Source of the DNA: Deltaproteobacteria bacterium
GTDB lineage: Bacteria; Myxococcota; JACRCW01
DNA length: 45,467 nucleotides
Assembly: GCA_016218805.1 (NCBI GenBank)
Contig: JACRCW010000018.1
Span: forward strand, 1-45,467
Direction of reading: 5' to 3'
Shown: positions 17,081 through 24,976 of the stretch, piece after piece
How the letters are laid out: every line of letters starts with the position of its first letter
Numbering within the stretch: the first letter of the stretch is position 1
Program-made: the position numbers and the translations under genes
The notes under the pieces: generated by a model
Told to the model about the DNA's origin: nothing
Seen by the model: only the letters and a program-made list of their open reading frames with translations
The model's database searches: none

Positions 17081-18928
17081 ATGCGAACCCGTCCCGTAGT
17101 CCTGCTGCCCTGCCTGTTGATTGCCTGCTCCCCAACCACACCGGATACCGGGTCCTCCAGTTCGGGGGGCAACCCGGCGGCGTCTGCGGGCACATCCGCC
17201 GCTACCGGCGGGTCAGCTTCCGCATCCGGCGCTTCCTCCGTCGCTTCCGCTTCTTCGTTCGCGGCGGGGTCATCCAGCGCCGGAACCTCCGCAGGCTCGG
17301 CCGTGTTGCCCGGTTCCGGCGCGGCGTCCGGTTCCGGCTTGGGCTCGTCGTCGGACACCGCTTCCAGCGCGTCCGCGTTGGGTTCCTCCTCGGGCTCCTC
17401 CTCTGCGTCCTCCGGCGGCGTCACGGTGCAGGGCGCCGTGAGGACCAAGCTGTGTGACCGCCTCCCCGGGGCGCGCGTGGAAGTCCTGGACCGCCCTGAC
17501 CTTGCGGTCACCGCAGACGTGGACGGCGCCTTTGTCCTCGCTGGCGCTCCCGGAGTCGTCAGCGTCCTCGCGGCGGCGGACGGCTACCAGCCCACCGCCA
17601 CGCTGCTGGGGGACGCCGCGCTGCCGCGGGAGGTGCACGTGGTGCCGGCAACGCTGGCCGCCACCACGCATGTCCTGGCGGGCGTCCCGGCGGACAGCAC
17701 CACCGGTGATGTCCTCCTCGTCATCCTTGGGGAAGGCGGCGTGCCACTGACCGGCGCCCAGGTCTCCCTGCTGGACAGCCAGGGAGCGGCCGTTGCGGCC
17801 ACCCAACGGCGCTACTTCCGGATGCTGGGTGACCTGCCCACGCCCAGTTCGCTGATAACCGCCACCGAAGAAGGCCTGGGCGCCGTGGTGTTCCTCAGTG
17901 TGCCCCCAGGTGACTACAGCGTGCGCGTGGAGGGCACCACCTATTCGTTTGAAACGCGGGTGGCACCCGTTCGGGCTGGCGTCGTGACAGCAGACTTCGT
18001 CCAGGGGGTGGGAACCGGAGGCGTTGCGGCCGTTGCAGTGCGGGGAACCGTGATGCTGGCGGGCGCGCCGGTGGCGGGCGCGGACGTGGAGGTCACGCTG
18101 GTGGACGCCAACACCTCCGCTCACACCACCACCTCCGCCACCGGAGCCTTCAGCGTCCCAATGCAGGGCTACCGCCAGCGCTTGGACGTGACCGTGCGGG
18201 CCAGTGGCATGACTCCCATGCGCACCCGCATTGCCTGCCTGGCGGCCACGGACGACAACGTCTTCAACATCCATGGACTGTCCGTCAATGAAGGCGTGGA
18301 CGTCCGGTTGCGGGCCGCGGGAAACACTCCGCTGCTGGCAGACCACGCCCTGGTGCTGGCCGCCGTGTTTGAAACGGACCTTTCCGGAACCCAACCCGTG
18401 GTGGGCGCGCGCGTGTTTCTCGGTGACTCCACGCTGGAACCCTTCTACGGCGCACCCGCCGGCACGCAGACCTGCGGCCGCGGTGCATGCACGGCAGGCA
18501 GTTGCAGCGCGGGACAACGGTGCCAGGACGGCAACTGCGTGCTGGACCTGCCAGGCATGTGCGGCGCCTGCCCCGCCGGGAACCTGTGCGGCTCCGGCCT
18601 GACCGCGCGCGTCTTTCCCGCCAGCGGTTCCCCGGCCTGCTACTGCCTGCCGCTGGTTGCGGACTGCCTGGGAGCCACCGCAGCTTGCCCCGCGGGCGCG
18701 TACTGCGCGCGTGACAGCGCCGCCCAGACCCAGTTCTGCGCACCGCGTGGAGATGAAAGCCCGGGGACCATGCTGGCGTCCGCAGACGTGGCCCTGCTGG
18801 CGGGCTACGCCAACGTCCCCGCCGGCGAACAGCGCTTCCGCGCCACCCTGGACCCACGCTCCGGGAGCGCAAGTGCCCGCGTGGAACCGGGTGTCATCAG
18901 CGTGGTGGTGATGGACCTGTTCCCGTAG
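17081..18928 (+). CDS. Large lipoprotein with Ig-like repeats and Cys-rich segment
   Basis: The start at 17081 has GGAG six bases upstream and gives a lipoprotein signal (MRTRPVVLLPCLLIACSP; lipobox LIAC); an ATG at 17069 is in frame but less likely. The 615-aa mature layout is: a Ser/Ala/Gly linker (about residues 20-110), a carboxypeptidase-regulatory or Ig-like beta domain (VQGAVRTKLCDRLPGARVEV...), a further such domain (VRGTVMLAGAPVAGADVEV...), and a Cys-rich region with CGRGACTAGSCSAGQRC and CGACPAGNLCGSG. Such proteins are common on myxobacterial cell surfaces. I do not know its ligand. The 3' end has a small GCGCTC/GAGCGC hairpin (18930-18947). Confidence 0.78.
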   Translation: MRTRPVVLLPCLLIACSPTTPDTGSSSSGGNPAASAGTSAATGGSASASGASSVASASSFAAGSSSAGTSAGSAVLPGSGAASGSGLGSSSDTASSASALGSSSGSSSASSGGVTVQGAVRTKLCDRLPGARVEVLDRPDLAVTADVDGAFVLAGAPGVVSVLAAADGYQPTATLLGDAALPREVHVVPATLAATTHVLAGVPADSTTGDVLLVILGEGGVPLTGAQVSLLDSQGAAVAATQRRYFRMLGDLPTPSSLITATEEGLGAVVFLSVPPGDYSVRVEGTTYSFETRVAPVRAGVVTADFVQGVGTGGVAAVAVRGTVMLAGAPVAGADVEVTLVDANTSAHTTTSATGAFSVPMQGYRQRLDVTVRASGMTPMRTRIACLAATDDNVFNIHGLSVNEGVDVRLRAAGNTPLLADHALVLAAVFETDLSGTQPVVGARVFLGDSTLEPFYGAPAGTQTCGRGACTAGSCSAGQRCQDGNCVLDLPGMCGACPAGNLCGSGLTARVFPASGSPACYCLPLVADCLGATAACPAGAYCARDSAAQTQFCAPRGDESPGTMLASADVALLAGYANVPAGEQRFRATLDPRSGSASARVEPGVISVVVMDLFP

Positions 18929-18929
18929 C

Positions 18930-18947
18930 GCGCTCCGCAATGAGCGC
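18930..18947 (+). terminator. Weak hairpin after the large lipoprotein gene
   Basis: Six-bp arms GCGCTC / GAGCGC with a 6-nt loop directly follow the stop, then TTC. There is no U-tract, so termination is only possible. The bases up to 19188 hold no gene I can support. Confidence 0.35.
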
Positions 18948-19188
18948 TTCGTGGTCCATTGGATCACGTTCATCATGGGCAGCGGGATGGTAGCGGTACC
19001 GCGGCGCGCGCGGTGGCCCATGGACACGCTCTGCGGAGACTCAGCGTCGCCGTGTGCGGCAGGGCACGGAGGCAGACAGGGATGTCGTGGTGGAGGGTGG
19101 GAAACTCGCGCGCGCGGCGCAGTGACTCACTTGGGGTGGCGCCCTGGGCTGCTGTCAAGGGCAGGCGCCCCGCAGGCGCCACCAAGCG

Positions 19189-19690
19189 GAGAAGACCACG
19201 CTGCATGAACTGGCGCAGGCGCATTTCGGTTCATTCCTGCGGGAGGTGGAGGAGGAGACGGGGAAGAAGCTGCCGGCGTTCGTCGTCAACGCGTGGCGGA
19301 GCTACCTGGACTGCGGCCTGGGTGGTGCGGAATTCCGGAGATTGGTTTGTGAGAAATGCCTGGATGAGACGATTGTCTGCTTTTCGTGCAAAACACGGCA
19401 ATTGTGTCCAAGTTGTGCCGCGAGACACATGGCGAATGGACCCGCCAAGCTCGTCGACACGGTGATCCCGCGGGTACCCATGTGGCAAAACGTGCTTTCC
19501 CTGCTGTTCGGGACGTGGGGGCGTGCTGGGTTGCGCCCGAAGCCGATGAACTCAGTGCAGAGGGAGTTTGTGGCTGCGTGCAGGCGTGGAGCGCGGCACG
19601 CGCGCGGGAGTACGGATTCGTCGGCGGGCGAACGGGCGGCGTGCTGGTGAATCTGCTCGGCCAGATCGGCATGGGAGCAGGGGTACGCAT
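19189..19690 (+). pseudogene. Decayed IS91-family transposase
   Basis: Codons from 19189 read EKTTLHELAQAHF... and from 19246 ...LPAFVVNAWRSYLDCG, then the zinc-binding domain VCEKC...CFSCKTRQLCPSC and ARHMANGPAKLVDTVIPRVP, the standard start of IS91-type (HUH) transposases. The frame is then lost. A later piece in another frame (AWSAARAREYGFVGGRTG) matches the expected next region. The catalytic HUH and Tyr part is absent, so the element is dead. A 9-bp inverted repeat (19135-19143 and 19175-19183) lies just before it and may be an element end, but IS91 ends are hard to define. Confidence 0.75.
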
Positions 19691-20158
19691 CCTTCACAAA
19701 AAGCCGTGGAGCGTGCCGAGGACGGCCACGCTCAGCGCTGTCACCGGCGGAATCTTCTCGGCCCCAGACGCCGTCCAAACCAGCATGACAAGAGTTGTCG
19801 CGATCATGGTTGTCCCCTATTTGACTCGGCAGACTTGCAGCACGGCATGGGCGAAGTCATCCGACGTCTTTTGTCGCCAGCGTCAACGACGTAGAGCAAG
19901 GCTGTCCACTGGCGCACGCCCATGCCGTTTCTGCAAGTCACGGCTGTCGGTTGTCGGTTGGGTGTGATCGTTCATGGTTGTGACCCCGCGAGCTGGGGGA
20001 GGAGCCGCCAAGGGTTGGGCCAGGGTGTTATCTGGGCGAGCGTTGACGTCGGGGGTTGGGCAAGTAGCGCTCCATTTGAGGGCATGAAGAGGGACGGCCG
20101 CGGGACTCAAGCGCAGGCAGTGGCCATTCGGGTGATCTCCGCGCCCCGCGGACGGCCG
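19691..20158. other. Intergenic, no supported gene
   Basis: About 470 bp with only short frames. One 37-codon minus-strand frame (19694-19807, AGGGGA before ATG) begins like a signal peptide (MIATTLVMLVWTASGA) but ends early; it may be the broken start of a lost gene next to the IS91 relic. Confidence 0.4.
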
Positions 20159-20254
20159 CAGTCCACGTGCCAGCACGGACGTGGAGCGTGTAGCCCAGGT
20201 GTTCCAGCCAGCTGGCGGTCACGGGCCGTTCGGCAATGATGTTGGTCATGACTC
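20159..20254 (-). pseudogene. 5' fragment copy of the 607-aa gene
   Basis: These ~96 bp match the start of the 607-aa gene (15775-15871) closely: MTNIIAERPVTASWLEHLGY and on to about codon 30, plus bases just before the ATG (20249). After that the reading frame runs into unrelated sequence. It is a truncated duplicate, not a gene. Confidence 0.8.
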
Positions 20255-20335
20255 GATTTCCCTGCCCGATTCCATGGTCCCGGACGTGTCGACCATGACC
20301 AGGAAGTATCTGTGACGTGCGCACGGCGACGATGT
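20246..20335 (-). pseudogene. vWA-domain N-terminal remnant
   Basis: In one minus-strand frame the bases read RHRYFLVMVDTSGTMESG, the first strand and metal-site motif (DTSGT, like DxSxS) of a von Willebrand A domain, then a stop overlapping the 607-gene fragment's ATG. The preceding part is Cys/Ala-rich like a lipoprotein linker. It appears to be the cut-off start of a secreted vWA protein. Evidence is a short match only. Confidence 0.4.
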
Positions 20336-20417
20336 TGCTGTGCGCGCCGCGCGGCAGGTAGTGCTGGCTGAAAGTGTCGAGCGAGGTGTGGGGCCGCGTT
20401 GCTGCGCTACCCAAGCG

Positions 20418-22628
20418 TCAGCGCTTTCTGAGCCGGCGTGCCGTCACCGCGGCCAGAGCCCACAGACCCGTCAGCGGAGGACCATCCTGACGCTGTGAAC
20501 ACCCGCACTGCGGCGTGGAACGGTCATGACCGGCGGGCGGCGCCGTAGGCTGACCAGCGTCGCGTCCAGCGTCAGAGCGTCCGGCATCGCGACCTCCAGC
20601 GTCACGTTGCCCCGCGTCAGGAAACGGCGGGGAGCACTGTCCGCTCCTGCACTGGCCATTATTGCAGGGCGTTCCGTCTGGAAGAAATGTGTACGTGCAT
20701 CCCTGACCGTCGATGCAGCCCGCTGCGGATTGACACTCCGGGGCGGGGTCACAGGTTCTCGGCATCACGTCACAAAAGCCGGCTTGCGGATGGCAGAACC
20801 CCGTCATGCAGGAATCCGGTTGCGTGACGCCAGCGCAGTTCACCGGCCCGCCGTCCACCAGGCACTGCCCGCTGTTGCAGAAGCCGGTGCCCGTCTCACA
20901 CAACACGCCGTCGGTGCAGAGGGCGCCGTTGGCGCGGGCCCTTTCCACGCATTGTCCGGAGAGGGGGTTGCACAACGAACGCACGCATTCGGACGGCGGG
21001 GCGCAATCCGTCATGTTCACGCCAACACAGATGCCGCCGGCACACGTGTCATTGCCCGTGCACGCATTGTTGTCATCACAGGTGGACCCGGCATCCGCGC
21101 ATGGAATGGGCCTGTGGACCAGCGCCCACGCCCCTTCTGTCTCTGGACCGCCTTCGGGATTGGCGGTGAACGCCTGCAGCGTCCAGAGATCCTCGTCGTT
21201 GACGTCAACCGTGCTCATGCTCAGATCGGCCAGGCGGCATCGCCCCAGCAAAGGAGCACACCCGCCACCGACGAGCGGCCCACGTCCCACCTGAATGATC
21301 CGGTCCTGTCTGAATGTGTCGAGAGGGTCCGCCGCAGATCGGAACGCATACCCCGCGCTGGGGTACTCATCCGGCGAAAAACGCGTGAAACCGATGAGCA
21401 CGTCCTCGTTCCGGTTCACCGCCACGGTCGGCACCGAATAGGCGTAGCCCGGTGACCCGATGAAGCCCTGTTGGATCATCACGTTCTGGGCCGAGATCTG
21501 CATCCACATGATGCCGGTCCGTGCCGCGGGTGGTGCTGTAGAAACGCTGTGCGCGCTCCAAAGGCGTCCATTGCGCACCACGGGAATCGGGCGGTCCATG
21601 CCGTCTGATTCTACGAGCGCTTGGGTGCCTCGCTGCGGCAGGATGGCGGCGCCAGAAGACGCGGACCAGCCGCCTTGCAGCGGCGTCACCGGGTTTGGCT
21701 GGGAGAGGGTTGGCCCATCCGTGGCGCCGGACACCACGCGGACCTCGATCCTACCAGTGCCGACGGAGAGCACGCGCAGATCCGGCTCAAGCGGATCATA
21801 CGTCATCGCCGGGGCGAGTTTGAACGGCGAATCGGTGAGGAAGCTCTGGAAGCGAAGCGCCTGCTCATCAAAGAGGCCCGCTTTGTCGATGACCGCCAGG
21901 CCATGATGCAGTGGCTCTCCACACCCGAACGCCGGTGACCCGCAGATGACAATACCAATGGCGACGAAGCGGATATTGAAACCGAGCTGCGGGTAATCCA
22001 GTTCCGGCATCAGGCCGCTGTCCGGGAGTGACGCCTGCAAGGAGGCGCCCTCGATGATGTAGACGTCCCACGTGCCCGTGGGATCACTGTTGCGGGTCAC
22101 AGCGAGAAACAGCCTGTTCTGGTACGTGCACCGCACCGCCACAAAACGCGCGCGCATGGGATCAAAGATGATGCGATCATCAAAACCGCCAGCGCCCCAA
22201 AACGCTTCGTCATCAATGACCTGCACCAGCGTACCGTCACGGCCGTGAATCTGGATGTCAGAATTGCCAAGCGAGACCAGGTGCGTGGGGCCAACGGCGC
22301 CGAGATAGTCGAGCAGGCCCTGCACCACTGGGCCCGCCTCAAACGCCGGGGAAGGCCCGGACGTCTGAAGGGCACGGACGGTGGATGGTGCATCCAGCAT
22401 AGGCACCATGCCCGGCGGCAGCGCATGGGCCGGTGAGGTGCGCGGCTTGCGACGTGGTCCGGTGGGCGGAGGCAAGTCACGGACCGTCACGCTGCGCAGA
22501 TACGTTCCCTCTCCAGCGCGTCCGTGCTCACCATCAGGTGAGCCCGGTGACCGCGGCAGCTCACATGCCAGGAAAAGCACGCACGCAGCGGCGCACAGGG
22601 TCCTTGTGCCGTTCATTGGGATGGTCAT
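20418..22628 (-). CDS. MYXO-CTERM-like surface protein with Cys-rich region
   Basis: The start at 22628 (MTIPMNGTRT) has GGAGG at a 5-base spacing; the product is 736 aa. It has a lipoprotein-like signal (CAAACVLFLACELPR; LAC) and a large beta-rich region (about 80-500) that resembles a propeller-type or sialidase-like fold in composition (many FDPMRARFVAV, TWDVYIIEG type blades), not a family I can name. A Cys-rich part follows (CDDNNACTGNDTC, CMTGFCHPQAGFC), then an Asp-Ala-Gly-Arg linker (PDAGQRDAGGRDAG) and a C-terminal CGC, hydrophobic segment and RRLRKR. The last part matches the MYXO-CTERM sorting tail of myxobacteria, used to anchor proteins on the outer membrane after processing. Confidence 0.78.
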   Translation of the reverse strand: MTIPMNGTRTLCAAACVLFLACELPRSPGSPDGEHGRAGEGTYLRSVTVRDLPPPTGPRRKPRTSPAHALPPGMVPMLDAPSTVRALQTSGPSPAFEAGPVVQGLLDYLGAVGPTHLVSLGNSDIQIHGRDGTLVQVIDDEAFWGAGGFDDRIIFDPMRARFVAVRCTYQNRLFLAVTRNSDPTGTWDVYIIEGASLQASLPDSGLMPELDYPQLGFNIRFVAIGIVICGSPAFGCGEPLHHGLAVIDKAGLFDEQALRFQSFLTDSPFKLAPAMTYDPLEPDLRVLSVGTGRIEVRVVSGATDGPTLSQPNPVTPLQGGWSASSGAAILPQRGTQALVESDGMDRPIPVVRNGRLWSAHSVSTAPPAARTGIMWMQISAQNVMIQQGFIGSPGYAYSVPTVAVNRNEDVLIGFTRFSPDEYPSAGYAFRSAADPLDTFRQDRIIQVGRGPLVGGGCAPLLGRCRLADLSMSTVDVNDEDLWTLQAFTANPEGGPETEGAWALVHRPIPCADAGSTCDDNNACTGNDTCAGGICVGVNMTDCAPPSECVRSLCNPLSGQCVERARANGALCTDGVLCETGTGFCNSGQCLVDGGPVNCAGVTQPDSCMTGFCHPQAGFCDVMPRTCDPAPECQSAAGCIDGQGCTYTFLPDGTPCNNGQCRSGQCSPPFPDAGQRDAGGRDAGRSDAGRDAGQPTAPPAGHDRSTPQCGCSQRQDGPPLTGLWALAAVTARRLRKR

Positions 22629-22712
22629 GCCACCTCCGCTGGCGGAAGGCGAGAGACCTCGTCGTGCGCGGCCTGTCGCGTGGCGCAAGACTGCGCCTGC
22701 GCGGGCTCTTCG

Positions 22713-23165
22713 CTAGAAGCACACGCCCGTTCCATCCGGCTGCCGGCGGCAGGTGCTGCCGTGGGGAGAGGCGCCCGGCTGCCTTTGACCCGCGGCACTG
22801 CAGGTCATGACCTGGGCCGCATCCGTTCCCGGGCCACACACCACCGCACGCGCCCGCAGGAGCGGATTTCCGTCATCACAATCATCGCCCTGGTCCGCAT
22901 ACGGTGTGTCCTGCGGGCACACCACCACGCCGCATCCGGACGCTCCAGCACCATCTCCGTCCAGGTCCCGGCCTTGCCGTGCGCCGCCGGTCACGTGCCG
23001 CTTTCACTGACACGAAGTGGACGTCCCTGACGCTGTGCAGGTGTTGCAGGCATGCACCGTCACCTGGCCTGTGTCCGCGCACGTCACTTTGTGCTGGCCA
23101 TCTGAGCTGCTGTGAGCACTCCACCGCCCTTCCCGGCAGGCAACCGCGCCGTGACCTTCGTCACA
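22713..23165 (-). pseudogene. Fragments of Cys-rich secreted protein genes
   Basis: Two minus-strand frames interrupted by a stop at 23004-23006 hold secreted-type motifs. The first part (to 23004) reads CREGRW...KVTCADTGQ...CNTCTASGTSTSCQ. The second (22994-22713) has DLDGDG, DDCDDGNPLL and STCRRQPDG, like the metal-binding Cys repeats of myxobacterial proteins. Neither has a start with signal peptide, and the upstream side is replaced by the 43-bp repeats. They look like remnants. Confidence 0.5.
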
Positions 23166-23171
23166 GGGGGG

Positions 23172-23352
23172 GGCACCCTGAAGGGTGGTCCAACCGCAAT
23201 GCAGACTGGTGGGAGGCACCCTGAAGGGTGGTCCAACCGCAATGCAGACGGGTGGGAGGCACCCTGAAGGGTGGTCCAACCGCAATGCAGACTGGTGGGA
23301 GGCACCCTGAAGGGTGGTCCAACCGCAATGCAGACTGGTGGGAGGCACCCTG
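23172..23352. repeat. 43-bp tandem repeat, four copies plus partial
   Basis: Units begin at 23172, 23215, 23258 and 23301, with a 9-bp start of a fifth at 23344. They are identical except for one base in copy 2 (CAGACG for CAGACT). Each holds the hairpin ACCCT-GA-AGGGT and GGTCCAACCGCAATGCAGAC. Forty-three is not a multiple of three, so translated repeats here are artefacts. Confidence 0.92.
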
Positions 23353-24022
23353 GACGGGCCTTGGTGTTTCTGCGGGGCCGCTGCGACCAACCCGGTCTCG
23401 TGGTCCTTGGCCTGGCGTGCCCCGTGGCGGCGCGGCGGGCCATTCAGGGCGGCGTGGCGCACCCGGGAGCGGCGTTGCGGCGAGGAAACTCGCGGGTCAA
23501 TGGGAACTGCTGGCGGCCGTCCCGGCATGACAACCGCTGGAGGCCAGCGCGCACGGGTCGAAGCGGACGCGCCATCACGAGGGGGCGCGGGACTCGGGTC
23601 GGGCTGGGCAGGGGAAGGGGACGGTCGGTCTGGTCCGGGCGTACCGGGCGGGAAAGACACCCACCTTCAGGGGAAAGTGTCTCACTAAATGAGAACTTCT
23701 TGGGAGGAGCACCCCGACCACCCACCCCGCGACGGGTTTCATTGAAACCTTCCCCCTTCCCAGCCCTGATCTCAGCGGGGCCGCGGGTCTACAAGACGCG
23801 ACCTCTGCCTCCCGCCGTTGCCGCGCCGCCGGCAGTGCTTCCACGGCACGGCTCGCCGTGGTGGGTTTGCCATGGCGCCGCGGTTTCCTCGCCGCAGCCG
23901 CCTCACGTTCTCCCCAAGGCAACACGCGCCGACTGGTTCGGCGCGGTCCGGCGGGAGCCAGCGTTCTGGTGCGCACGCCGGGTAGCGGCCCGCCTTGCAT
24001 CCCCACCGCGCCGCAGGGGTAG
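23353..24022. other. Intergenic, no supported gene
   Basis: About 670 bp without a convincing gene. The only element noted is the 15-bp palindrome at 23735-23749. Long frames here are artefacts of high GC. A promoter for the secreted-protein gene at 24023 should lie near the end. Confidence 0.5.
23735..23749. promoter_or_regulatory. Palindrome GGTTTCA-T-TGAAACC
   Basis: Seven-bp perfect arms around a single T in an AT-richer island of an otherwise GC-rich spacer. It could be a regulator site. There is only one copy in the spacer and no spacer-repeat pattern, so it is not a CRISPR. Confidence 0.3.
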
Positions 24023-24898
24023 ATGGCCCCCGCGCCCATGCTCAGTCCGCTGCTTGCCACGCTGCTCCTCACCGCCGCCGATGGCGGGCCGCCGGAGTCC
24101 GCCCCGGCCCCGCGCTGGGCGCTGGCGGCGTGCGCTCCCGGCGTGGACGCGGCCGCGGTGCTGTTGCAGGCGCGCCCCCGCGGGATGGAGGGCGCATGGG
24201 ACGTGGGGTGGGCGCTGTTGGACACACGGGGGGAGACCTGGTCAGGGCGCGGCAGCGTGAAGGGGCCGCCGGGGGTGGACGCGGTGCCCACCGGGCCGGA
24301 GCTGGGCTGGACGGAGCTGGATGATGGAACCACGCGGCTGTGGTCGCCGCGGTTTGCGGGGTTCATTGGGACGGCGCGTGCCGGCAACCGCGCGGCGTTT
24401 GCTCCGCTGCAGGGGCGCGCCGGGGAGGAGGTGTGCGCGGGGGCGGTGTGGCTGGCGGGACCGGAGGGCAACGGCGCGCCGGTGCTGGTGGTGCTGTCAC
24501 GGCGCGCGGGGGTTGCGGTGGGCGCGCGGGGGGACGGTCTGGTCACGGCGCTGCCGCTTCCGCCCGCAACCGACCCGCCGCTGCCACGCCCACCCGCCCG
24601 GGGACGACGCCGCGCGGAGCCTGCCGCGGGGGCGCCGCCGTCCGCGCCGGCCCGCGTGTTGGCGGACGAGCGCATCCGCCTGGAGCGCGTGGACCAGCGG
24701 CGGGACCCGGCTTCCGGGCGGGTGGTGACGGCCGGGTGGCGCCTGGTGTCACCGGCGGGACGCGCGCTGGGCCTGCTGTTCAGTCGGCAGGCCAGCGTGC
24801 TGGCTGAAGGCGTGGTGTTGCACCGCGTGGAGGGTGGCGCGGAGTTCCTCGACGGGCGGACGGACCTGGTGGGGGCGCTCTTGGAGCCGCTGCCGTAA
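24023..24898 (+). CDS. Secreted protein of unknown function
   Basis: The 291-aa product starts at an ATG with AGGGG close by and has a short hydrophobic head (MLSPLLATLLLTAADGG) that resembles a signal peptide. The mature protein is Gly/Ala/Arg-rich with a Pro-rich Arg stretch at about residues 185-210 between two globular parts. No family was recognised. Codon use and position before the transketolase gene fit a chromosomal gene. The spacer to transketolase is 78 bp, so cotranscription is possible. Confidence 0.6.
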   Translation: MAPAPMLSPLLATLLLTAADGGPPESAPAPRWALAACAPGVDAAAVLLQARPRGMEGAWDVGWALLDTRGETWSGRGSVKGPPGVDAVPTGPELGWTELDDGTTRLWSPRFAGFIGTARAGNRAAFAPLQGRAGEEVCAGAVWLAGPEGNGAPVLVVLSRRAGVAVGARGDGLVTALPLPPATDPPLPRPPARGRRRAEPAAGAPPSAPARVLADERIRLERVDQRRDPASGRVVTAGWRLVSPAGRALGLLFSRQASVLAEGVVLHRVEGGAEFLDGRTDLVGALLEPLP

Positions 24899-24976
24899 AC
24901 CAACGCATCTTGACTGCCCCCCGCCGTCCGAACAGGCTCAGCCGCACAACCCATCACGCATCCAAGGGAGGAACCC

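Noticed and set aside
17270..19027. 585-aa minus-strand frame opposite the large lipoprotein
   Set aside because: The plus-strand gene has a lipobox, ribosome site and Ig-like domains; the antisense frame has none.
23172..23352. CRISPR array
   Set aside because: There are no unique spacers; the whole 43-bp unit repeats without variable parts, and no cas genes are nearby.
23172..23660. Long minus-strand frame with repeated translated motif over the 43-bp array
   Set aside because: The unit is 43 bp, so the frame changes in every copy; the protein repeat is an artefact.
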